Assembly: GCA_964637445.1 (NCBI GenBank)
Contig: CAZWWS010000021.1
Coordinates: 1 to 39,733, forward strand
Origin: M3 sp964637445
GTDB lineage: Bacteria > Bacteroidota > Bacteroidia > Bacteroidales > Muribaculaceae
Direction of reading: 5' to 3'
Length of the DNA: 39,733 nucleotides
The notes below the pieces were generated by a model. It did no database searches, had not been told where the DNA came from, and was given only the letters and a program-made list of their open reading frames with translations. A program made the position numbers and the translations under genes. Positions 33,469-39,733 of the stretch are shown one piece after another. Every line of letters starts with the position of its first letter. The stretch's first letter is position 1.

Positions 33469-33471
33469 TGA

Positions 33472-34482
33472 TTACTTTATTGCCGGAAAACGGCTTGTAG
33501 GAGACATCTGCAATCGACCGGTAGAATCGGCTGACACGAATAGAGCCGACACCCCATCCAATCGCTCAATCATAGCTTTGGCTCTATCGCCATCCATTGC
33601 CATACAAGCCGTGGCAAGAGCATCGGCAAGTGCACACGACGGAGCCACGACAGTGACACTCAGTGTCGAAGTCTCGACCGGATAGCCGGTAATCGGACTG
33701 AGCGTGTGGCTCACTTTTCCGCTATCGGTAAGTCGGTAATTACGATAGTTGCCGGAGGTGGCTACGGCACACGAATCGACAGCAATCATCGCCATCCGCT
33801 CGTGGACAATGGTATCTGCCGACTCTATCGGGGCATCGATAGCCACGTTCCATGAGCCGCCGCGTGGCGAACGACCTGCCACTACAATCTCACCGCCTAT
33901 CTCCACCATATAGTCATGGCACCCATTGCGGCGCAATGCTTCAGCCACCACATCGCAGCCATATCCCTTGGCGATAGCACTGAAATTAAACTCAGTGTCA
34001 TCGAAAGGTTTCACTATACAGCGATTAGCAATGATACAATTCTGAATACCTACCACGGCCAACGCACTATCGATTTGCTCTTGCAAGGGATTCCCCGGAT
34101 CGTTTTTATAGCCAAAGCCCCATAGATTGACCAACGGAGAAACCGTAGGATCGAACATTCCACCGCTGAGAGAATTGACTTGCTTTGACATATTAAATAT
34201 GTGGATAAACATATCGTCGACCTCGTCAGTCTCGTTACGATTGATTTGGCTTACCAAAGATGAGTCGCAAAACACCGATAGCGACATCTCTACCCGACGC
34301 ATGGCATCTATTGCCGCATCGTCGAGCGACTTGTCGCTACGATAGACGATGTGATAGGTAGTGCCCCACACCACCCCGTCGCAACTACGATAAGCCTCGG
34401 CACTGCCACAGCTATATGACAAAATAGCAATCAGCACTGCGACACAACTCAACAATCGTATTTTTCGACACTTAGCATTCAT
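33472..34482 (-). CDS. apbE: FAD:protein FMN transferase (ApbE), lipoprotein
   Basis: A 336-residue lipoprotein (lipobox in LSYSCGS, residues ~21-27) that attaches FMN from FAD to Ser/Thr residues of membrane flavoproteins such as Nqr and Rnf subunits. Visible family elements are GGMFDPTVSPLVNLWGFG, NFSAIAKGYGCDVVAEAL, VEIGGEIVVAGRSP, ATSGNYRNYR, HTLSPITGYPVE and the Mg-binding TACMAMD. Length is typical. It is a single-gene unit; TAATTTTG on the minus strand at 34518-34511 fits its promoter. No flavoprotein target lies in the window. Confidence 0.94.
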   Translation of the reverse strand: MNAKCRKIRLLSCVAVLIAILSYSCGSAEAYRSCDGVVWGTTYHIVYRSDKSLDDAAIDAMRRVEMSLSVFCDSSLVSQINRNETDEVDDMFIHIFNMSKQVNSLSGGMFDPTVSPLVNLWGFGYKNDPGNPLQEQIDSALAVVGIQNCIIANRCIVKPFDDTEFNFSAIAKGYGCDVVAEALRRNGCHDYMVEIGGEIVVAGRSPRGGSWNVAIDAPIESADTIVHERMAMIAVDSCAVATSGNYRNYRLTDSGKVSHTLSPITGYPVETSTLSVTVVAPSCALADALATACMAMDGDRAKAMIERLDGVSALFVSADSTGRLQMSPTSRFPAIK

Positions 34483-34510
34483 AACAGATGGAATTATAAA
34501 AATTATTGTT

Positions 34511-34561
34511 CAAAATTAAGAAAATTTCGTGAACGATATTAGCGAAAGAGTGTTATATTTG
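34511..34561. promoter_or_regulatory. Divergent promoter boxes for apbE and the DJ-1 gene
   Basis: TAATTTTG reads leftward at 34518-34511 (29 bases before the apbE ATG) and TATATTTG reads rightward at 34554-34561 (38 bases before the DJ-1 ATG). Neither has an obvious -33 TTTG. Confidence 0.5.
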
Positions 34562-34598
34562 CAATAAACATCATACTAACTCCAATTTTTATACCTTT

Positions 34599-35171
34599 AT
34601 GAAACAGTCATTCATATTTCTTGCCAACGGCTTTGAAGAGATAGAAGCTCTATCGGTAGTAGACATCATGCGCCGTGCCGGCATGCCGGTGAAGACAGTA
34701 TCCATCACCGATGAAGCCTTAGTGACCGGAGCGCATGGCATCTCCGTAGTGGCCGACACTCTTATCGCCGACATCAACACCAGTAATGCCGAATGGCTCA
34801 TCTGCCCCGGAGGCATGCCCGGCTCGACCAATTTGTCGGAATGCAAAACCCTCTGTGAAATGCTTCGCGCCCATGCTCCCAATGGAAAAATTGCAGCCAT
34901 CTGCGCGGCTCCCGCCGTGGTGTTAGCACCATTAGGAATCCTCGACGGCAAAGAGGCCACCTGCTATCCGGGCTTTGAAAAACTATGCGACAAAGCGACG
35001 ATGCAAGACACCCCCGTAGTGGCACTCGACCGCGTCATCACCGCCAATGGTCCGGCCGCAGCCACAAAGTTTGCTCTTGCCATCGTAGCCAACTCGATGG
35101 GATGCAACATAGCTCACGATGTAGGTAGCGGAATGTTACATTACGACAAAGATGAAGAGTTTTATTTCTAA
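34599..35171 (+). CDS. DJ-1/PfpI family protein
   Basis: A 190-residue cytoplasmic protein of the DJ-1/YajL group (class I glutamine amidotransferase-like fold). The nucleophile is Cys102 in AAICAAPAVVL, the elbow expected for the family, with Glu14/Glu15 in NGFEEIEALSV near the active site and PGGMPGSTNL as the oxyanion-side loop. Relatives act in protection against oxidative and glyoxal damage; whether this one is a glyoxalase, deglycase or chaperone is not decided by sequence. It stands alone with a terminator behind it. Confidence 0.92.
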   Translation: MKQSFIFLANGFEEIEALSVVDIMRRAGMPVKTVSITDEALVTGAHGISVVADTLIADINTSNAEWLICPGGMPGSTNLSECKTLCEMLRAHAPNGKIAAICAAPAVVLAPLGILDGKEATCYPGFEKLCDKATMQDTPVVALDRVITANGPAAATKFALAIVANSMGCNIAHDVGSGMLHYDKDEEFYF

Positions 35172-35196
35172 ATTATTCATAATTAACCACATTAAG

Positions 35197-35230
35197 AGCG
35201 TCGGAAATACCATTTTCGGCGCTTTTTTTT
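35197..35230 (+). terminator. Intrinsic terminator after the DJ-1 gene
   Basis: Twelve positions from 35197 pair across a 3-base loop with the arm ending at 35223 (with G-U pairs), followed by eight T. The T run also supplies part of the next promoter's -33 TTTG. Confidence 0.85.
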
Positions 35231-35259
35231 GCTTTTACTATCCGTTTCAACTATCTTTG
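35228..35259 (+). promoter_or_regulatory. Promoter of the YpfJ-type metallopeptidase gene
   Basis: TTTG at 35228-35231, a 20-base gap, then TATCTTTG at 35252-35259 is a full consensus match. The -33 element begins in the T run of the upstream terminator. The ATG follows 27 bases after the box. Confidence 0.7.
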
Positions 35260-35286
35260 CAACAATAAAATCCATAATTTGCAAAT

Positions 35287-36150
35287 ATGAGACTAAACGG
35301 ACGCAGAGAGAGTAGCAATGTCGACGACCGTCGACGTCGTGGCACCGCCACCAAAGCCGGCGGCCTCGGCATAGGCGGATTGATAATCGCCGGCCTTATC
35401 ACATGGCTTATGGGAGGAAACCCTCTTGATGTGTTAAGTCAAGCCGACACATCTGCCATATTCACTGAGCAACAAGGCGAATACACCCCCACCGAAGAGG
35501 AGGAAGAACTCGCACGCTTCTCCAAGCAGATACTAGCCGGAACTGAGGATGTGTGGACAGAGCAATTTCGCAAGATGGGACTTGAATACGAGCCTCCGAC
35601 ACTCGTGCTATTTACCGGCGCTGTCAACTCAGGATGCGGCTATGCCTCATCGCAGACCGGTCCGTTCTACTGCTCAGGCGACCAATGTGTGTATATCGAC
35701 CTATCGTTTTTCAGCAATATGCGCCGGACACTCGGTGCCGATGGCGACTTCGCCTATGCCTATGTGATAGCTCACGAAGTGGGGCACCATGTGCAATATC
35801 TGTTAGGCACACTCACCGATGCCCACTCAAAGATGCAACAAGTGAGCGAAGCTGAAAGCAACCGCATAAGTGTGCGTCTCGAACTGCAAGCCGACTTCTA
35901 CGCCGGTTTGTGGGCTTATCACGACAACCGACTATTCGGCTCGCTCGAAGATGGCGATATCGATGAAGCCTTGAATGCAGCCCAAAAGATCGGCGACGAC
36001 TATTTGCAGAAACAAGCGCAAGGCTACACCGTACCCGAATCGTTCAACCACGGCACATCGGCTCAACGTTCGCGCTGGCTGAAACTCGGCCTTAGCACCG
36101 GCGACATCACGCGAGGCGACACGTTCAGCCCCTCTTACAACAGCTTATAA
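35287..36150 (+). CDS. ypfJ: YpfJ-family membrane-anchored zinc metallopeptidase
   Basis: A 287-residue protein of the YpfJ/neutral zinc metallopeptidase family. A basic, Arg-rich N-terminus (NVDDRRRRG) precedes one membrane helix (GGLGIGGLIIAGLITWLMGG), and the rest is outside or periplasmic. The zinc motif is HEVGHHVQYLLG, with a downstream LQADFYAGLWA supplying the third ligand region. SGCGYASSQTGPFYCSGDQCVYID is the cysteine-bearing family signature. Biological substrates are unknown. The C10 protease gene follows 26 bases later, so the two could be cotranscribed: no terminator lies between them. Confidence 0.9.
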   Translation: MRLNGRRESSNVDDRRRRGTATKAGGLGIGGLIIAGLITWLMGGNPLDVLSQADTSAIFTEQQGEYTPTEEEEELARFSKQILAGTEDVWTEQFRKMGLEYEPPTLVLFTGAVNSGCGYASSQTGPFYCSGDQCVYIDLSFFSNMRRTLGADGDFAYAYVIAHEVGHHVQYLLGTLTDAHSKMQQVSEAESNRISVRLELQADFYAGLWAYHDNRLFGSLEDGDIDEALNAAQKIGDDYLQKQAQGYTVPESFNHGTSAQRSRWLKLGLSTGDITRGDTFSPSYNSL

Positions 36151-36176
36151 GAAAAAAAATTGATATAGATTAAGAT

Positions 36177-38636
36177 ATGAAAAAAACGTTACTCCTTACA
36201 GCCCTCATGCTCTGTGGGGCTATTCAATTGCCGGCACGTCAGCTCACGCCGGAAGAAGCATTGCAACGCGCAAATGCAGGGCGCATCGTGCCTGCATCGG
36301 TAGCCGAGAAGCCCTCGTTTACGGCGACACACAACGCCAAGGCTCTCTACTATGTATTTGACAACAGCAACGGCAACGGCTTTACAATCGTATCGGCCGA
36401 CGACGTAGCTGCTCCTATCCTCGGATATTCCGACACCGGAAAATTTGATGCAGAGAATATTCCCTCAAATATGAAGGCATTCCTTGCCGACTATGAGACT
36501 GAAATAGTCTGGGCTATCGAAAATGGCACATCTACTTACTCAACCATTACTCCGATGGCAGCCAAGTCGGAAATCAAGCCTTTGGTAACCACTCTTTGGG
36601 ATCAAGGTTCGCCTTACAATGCCCTATGTCCTGAGGACAGCTACGGCAAAAGCTACACCGGATGTGTGGCTACAGCAATGGCTCAAATTATGAACTATCA
36701 CGAGTGGCCCGTGAAGGGAACAGGCAGCAACAGCTATATCCCGACAAACATCAATGCTACCCAAACAGCCGATTTCGGTGCGACCACCTACGATTGGGCC
36801 AATATGGCTGACACCTATACCGGAAACGAAACCGAAGCTCAAAAAAAAGCAGTAGCAACGCTAATGTATCATTGCGGTGTCGCCTCATTTATGGAGTATA
36901 GCAGTAGTGCCAGTGGAGCCGGGACTACCGATGCCATGATGGCTCTTATCAACAATTTCGGTTATGACAAATCAATCTGTTACTATTTCCGCGACAACTA
37001 TCACATTGCCGATTGGGAAAACATGATTTACGAGAACCTCGCCAATGTAGGCCCGGTGTATTATGACGGCGAAAACGACGAAGGAGGCCACGCATTTGTG
37101 TGCGATGGATACAAAGACGGCTATTTCCACATAAACTGGGGATGGAGCGGCGTAAGCAATGGTTACTTCCGTCTTTCGGCACTTAATCCAAACGAGCAAG
37201 GAGCTGGAGGAACATCAGCCGGATATAATGTAGGTCAAGGCATTTTGCTTAACATCAAGCCAAACGCAGGTGGTACAGCATCGCCCAACATTGTATGTCA
37301 AGGAAATTTCAATGCTTCGCCCAAAAACGTAACAAAGAGCGCAAGCCAATTAGTAAAATTCAGCGCCGATTTCTTCATCAACTATTCTTCATTCGATTTG
37401 ACTATCACTCCCGGAGTTAAATTGGTATCAACAGGCGGCACAACAATGTATGTAGAGGCCAATAGTTCTATCCAGATAAAAGCCGCATCTTTAGGTTATC
37501 TTTATGGCTACAACAGCTACTCTGTTTTGTCAACCAAATTCACCAAAGACGGCACCTACACTGCCACTCCGGCTTATAAATACAATGAGACATGGTATGA
37601 CGTACCAACGGGTATCAATTGTATCAACTATTTAACAATAGAAGTCACATCGACCAAAGTAAAAGTAACATCACCGACTCTTACATCAGGGTTGAAGGTG
37701 TCTAACGTGAAGATAAATTCACCATTCTATATCGATGGCTACTTCTCAATCGATGCTACCCTCACCTGCTCAGAGGAGGAATATTTAGGTAGTATTAAGG
37801 TGGCTCTCTATAATTCAACTACCGGCACGCTTACCACCGCAACCGATGGTATTCCGGTAAATGTAACAAAAGATGAGGCTCAAGAAATCAATGTATTGGA
37901 AATGTTTACCGGCACTACCATCAAGGCAGGCGACTACAATCTTGCATTTATTGATGCCTATAGTAATGTGATTAGTGAATATTATCCAATCACGCTCAAT
38001 GCTGCTGTTGGAACTACCACTATCGACATCACCGACATGAAGATGGCTGATGGCAACACAACAGCCGTTAAACAAGACGACTTCACTGTCATCTCGACAA
38101 TCACTTGTACCGAAGGTTATTTCACCGACTATCTATACTGCCTCATATTCCCATATGTATATGGCGAACAAGTATATAGTCTTGATGGATATATGTCGGC
38201 ACCGCAATTTATTGAGGCAAATCAGTCGGTGGATGTATCGTTCGATTGCGATATGACGGCCACCGGAACAGCCGGCTCTGAGTACTTTGCCACCATTTTT
38301 AAGTACGACTCCACAAGCAATGGCCTCACTGCCATCAATCAGTATAAAATACTCAGATTCACACTTGCTGAGGATGCCGGTATCGATGCCGTAGTGGTTG
38401 ATGCAGTCGAAGTGAAGATGTATCCCAATCCGGCTGACAACGAAATCAATATCGAAACTCAAAGCGACATTAAGAGCATCGATGTTTGGTCGTTGTCGGG
38501 CGCCAAGATGCTCGGCATAGGCGCCGTTGGCGACAACAACACAACTGTAGACGTAAGCTCTCTCGCAGCAGGCAACTATATCGTCACCATCCGCACCGCT
38601 GATGGCGTAGCCGCAAAACAACTCATCAAGAAATAA
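36177..38636 (+). CDS. T9SS-exported C10 family (streptopain) cysteine protease
   Basis: An 819-residue secreted protease. Order: signal peptide (MKKTLLLTALMLCGAIQLPA), a Spi-type inhibitory propeptide (~residues 21-130, with YYVFDNSNGNGFTIVSADD), the C10 catalytic domain (~135-360) with Cys163 in TGCVATAMAQIMNYH, His305 in GGHAFVCDGY and the Trp-rich HINWGWSG, then beta-sandwich modules, and a T9SS type A sorting domain from ~744 (VKMYPNPADNE... QLIKK). Relatives include SpeB, interpain and the Bacteroides fragilis Bfp proteases, which process host proteins or self-activate. The start is the only good ATG with a signal peptide. The stop overlaps the ATG of the following lipoprotein by one base. 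Confidence 0.93.
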   Translation: MKKTLLLTALMLCGAIQLPARQLTPEEALQRANAGRIVPASVAEKPSFTATHNAKALYYVFDNSNGNGFTIVSADDVAAPILGYSDTGKFDAENIPSNMKAFLADYETEIVWAIENGTSTYSTITPMAAKSEIKPLVTTLWDQGSPYNALCPEDSYGKSYTGCVATAMAQIMNYHEWPVKGTGSNSYIPTNINATQTADFGATTYDWANMADTYTGNETEAQKKAVATLMYHCGVASFMEYSSSASGAGTTDAMMALINNFGYDKSICYYFRDNYHIADWENMIYENLANVGPVYYDGENDEGGHAFVCDGYKDGYFHINWGWSGVSNGYFRLSALNPNEQGAGGTSAGYNVGQGILLNIKPNAGGTASPNIVCQGNFNASPKNVTKSASQLVKFSADFFINYSSFDLTITPGVKLVSTGGTTMYVEANSSIQIKAASLGYLYGYNSYSVLSTKFTKDGTYTATPAYKYNETWYDVPTGINCINYLTIEVTSTKVKVTSPTLTSGLKVSNVKINSPFYIDGYFSIDATLTCSEEEYLGSIKVALYNSTTGTLTTATDGIPVNVTKDEAQEINVLEMFTGTTIKAGDYNLAFIDAYSNVISEYYPITLNAAVGTTTIDITDMKMADGNTTAVKQDDFTVISTITCTEGYFTDYLYCLIFPYVYGEQVYSLDGYMSAPQFIEANQSVDVSFDCDMTATGTAGSEYFATIFKYDSTSNGLTAINQYKILRFTLAEDAGIDAVVVDAVEVKMYPNPADNEINIETQSDIKSIDVWSLSGAKMLGIGAVGDNNTTVDVSSLAAGNYIVTIRTADGVAAKQLIKK

Positions 38637-39175
38637 TGATAAGACTGATTGTCATAGCACTTGCCGCAGTGGCTATCGCATGCACCACTACCAAGCCCGA
38701 CGTTGCTACTCCCCAAGAGGGAGTGGCAATAGTGGCCGGCAAGTTGGTTAACAACACCGGCTCACATGTGCCACGTGCTCGCATCTACAAGACCTCGGGC
38801 GACTACCGCGAGAATGTGCCGGTAACCATCAGTCCGTCGACCGGTCAGATAGTATCATTTCCGGCTACCACCGACATCAATCCGGAGAATATGCCCATCG
38901 TGCTTGCCGACGGATATTTGCTCGACAGCCGTGGCATAAGCTCCACTTCGGTATTCACCACCTACACTTACGGCGAATATGCCAAGCTGAGTGATACACC
39001 ATCGCTCACAGAGCTAAAAGCCGCCATAATCCCCGGTGCGACCATAACGGAAATCCATGAGCTGCCGATGACCATCACTGAGGCACGAGCCGACACAGCT
39101 CGCTGCAACGAGATAATACGCTCCGGACTTGCCGGCTGCAAGACCATCAAGCAGGGAGTCACAATCAAGTTATAA
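38636..39175 (+). CDS. Conserved Bacteroidales lipoprotein coupled to the C10 protease
   Basis: A 179-residue lipoprotein (MIRLIVIALAAVAIAC; lipobox AIAC, Cys16), function unknown. It starts in the TAATG overlap with the protease stop, so translation is coupled. The body has a pattern I recall from small Bacteroidales lipoproteins: RARIYKTSGDYRENVPVTI, IVSFPATTDI, LADGYLLDSRGIS and FTTYTYGEYAKL, then an Arg/Glu-rich helix with a Cys pair. In B. fragilis some C10 genes are followed by small lipoprotein inhibitors; this could be one by position, but I see no clear likeness to the protease's own propeptide. A strong terminator follows. Confidence 0.75.
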   Translation: MIRLIVIALAAVAIACTTTKPDVATPQEGVAIVAGKLVNNTGSHVPRARIYKTSGDYRENVPVTISPSTGQIVSFPATTDINPENMPIVLADGYLLDSRGISSTSVFTTYTYGEYAKLSDTPSLTELKAAIIPGATITEIHELPMTITEARADTARCNEIIRSGLAGCKTIKQGVTIKL

Positions 39176-39195
39176 ATATCTCTATAACAATATCA

Positions 39196-39237
39196 GCGAG
39201 GGGCACTTCACCGCGGTAAAGTGCCCCTCGCATTTTT
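39196..39237 (+). terminator. Bidirectional terminator between lipoprotein and purB
   Basis: GCGAGGGGCACTT (39196-39208) and AAGTGCCCCTCGC (39219-39231) form a perfect 13-bp stem followed by ATTTTT. It serves the plus-strand lipoprotein and the convergent purB gene. Confidence 0.85.
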
Positions 39238-39260
39238 ACTATCATTGATTTCTGTGATGC

Positions 39261-39733
39261 TTAATATCCGGTGTAGCTATGCGGCGACAGACGACGAAGC
39301 TCGGCTTTCACCTCATCCGACACGTTGAGAGTGTCGATAAATGCAGCTATCGATTCGGCTGTGACGGTAGTGTTGGTGCGCGTAAGTTCCTTGAGAGTCT
39401 CGTAGGGCTTCGGATAGCCTTCGCGACGGAGGATAGTCTGAATACCCTCAGCCACCACATTCCACATAGCGTCAAGGTCGGCCGAGATAGCAGCCTCGTT
39501 GAGAAGCAACTTGTTCAAGCCTTTGAGAGTAGAAGAGATGGCAATGACAGTGTGCGCCAAAGGCACACCGATGTTGCGAAGCACCGTAGAGTCGGTCAAG
39601 TCGCGTTGCAAACGCGAGATAGGCAATTTGGCTGCCAAGTGTTGGAGAATGGCGTGGGCAATGCCGAGGGTACCCTCATACCCACAATACCCCAAACCAA
39701 TCAATGCAAGTTTACCGCCAGTTCTGAATGGGA
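39261..39733 (-). CDS. purB: Adenylosuccinate lyase, C-terminal part (cut by window edge)
   Basis: The C-terminal ~140 residues of PurB, which splits adenylosuccinate to AMP and SAICAR to AICAR in purine synthesis. SRLQRDLTDSTVLRN, STLKGLNKLLLNEA, EGIQTILRREGYPKPYE and LKELTR are diagnostic, and the gene ends ...SPHSYTGY. From about 39685 to the window edge the frame stays open but reads LALIGLGYCGYEG, where PurB should have its signature (about KVNPIDFEN) before EGxLGIA. That stretch is probably not PurB: a chimeric contig end is the simplest explanation. The gene starts outside the window. Confidence 0.9.
   Translation of the reverse strand, partial: PFRTGGKLALIGLGYCGYEGTLGIAHAILQHLAAKLPISRLQRDLTDSTVLRNIGVPLAHTVIAISSTLKGLNKLLLNEAAISADLDAMWNVVAEGIQTILRREGYPKPYETLKELTRTNTTVTAESIAAFIDTLNVSDEVKAELRRLSPHSYTGY

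Overview
The window looks like part of a chromosome from a gut-type member of the Bacteroidales, most plausibly Muribaculaceae or a close relative (inference from content; no 16S is present). The main clues are promoters of the Bacteroidetes form TAnnTTTG, two secreted proteins with type IX secretion (T9SS) C-terminal sorting domains, an argF'-type N-succinylornithine carbamoyltransferase, the DUF177-rpmF-fabH-era-der gene order, a DUF3256 protein, and convergent genes separated by strong bidirectional hairpins. The left edge falls inside a dispersed repeat and the last ~50 bases do not fit the gene they lie in, so the window may be a complete metagenomic contig.

Layout. 1-3512: a large T9SS-exported protein of unknown function between two copies of a multi-hairpin repeat that share 200 identical bases. 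3700-7704: a DEAD-box RNA helicase with a DbpA-type RNA-binding tail, a DUF3256 protein, and xseA-xseB (exonuclease VII). 7778-9316: an AT-rich Fic gene whose winged-helix tail is cut off by an in-frame TGA, then an iron-sulfur-flavoprotein-like gene. 9630-13799: DUF177, rpmF, fabH, era and der (ribosome and fatty acid functions). 13911-15107: an orphan histidine kinase whose stop codon lies in repeat-derived DNA. 15083-15351: an inverted third copy of the repeat. 15360-17462: divergent ilvA and a Cof-type HAD phosphatase.

17519-26055: on the minus strand, a ~990-residue exported TPR protein followed by an outer-membrane barrel; divergently on the plus strand, an exported TPR-CHAT caspase-like protein. 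26135-30978 (minus): a POT peptide transporter, and upstream of it a compact operon argF'-FNT transporter-M28 lipoprotein-sufE. 31062-33264 (minus): an OmpR-type response regulator and its kinase, with a perfect 11-bp tandem repeat in front of the regulator gene. 33472-34482 (minus): apbE. 34599-39175 (plus): a DJ-1/PfpI protein, a YpfJ-type zinc metallopeptidase, a T9SS-exported C10 (streptopain) protease and a coupled lipoprotein. 39261-end (minus): the C-terminal part of purB.

No tRNA, rRNA, CRISPR array, transposase or phage gene was recognised. The least explained elements are the modular hairpin repeat, the interrupted Fic gene, the exported CHAT protein beside the TPR/barrel pair, and the C10 protease/lipoprotein pair.
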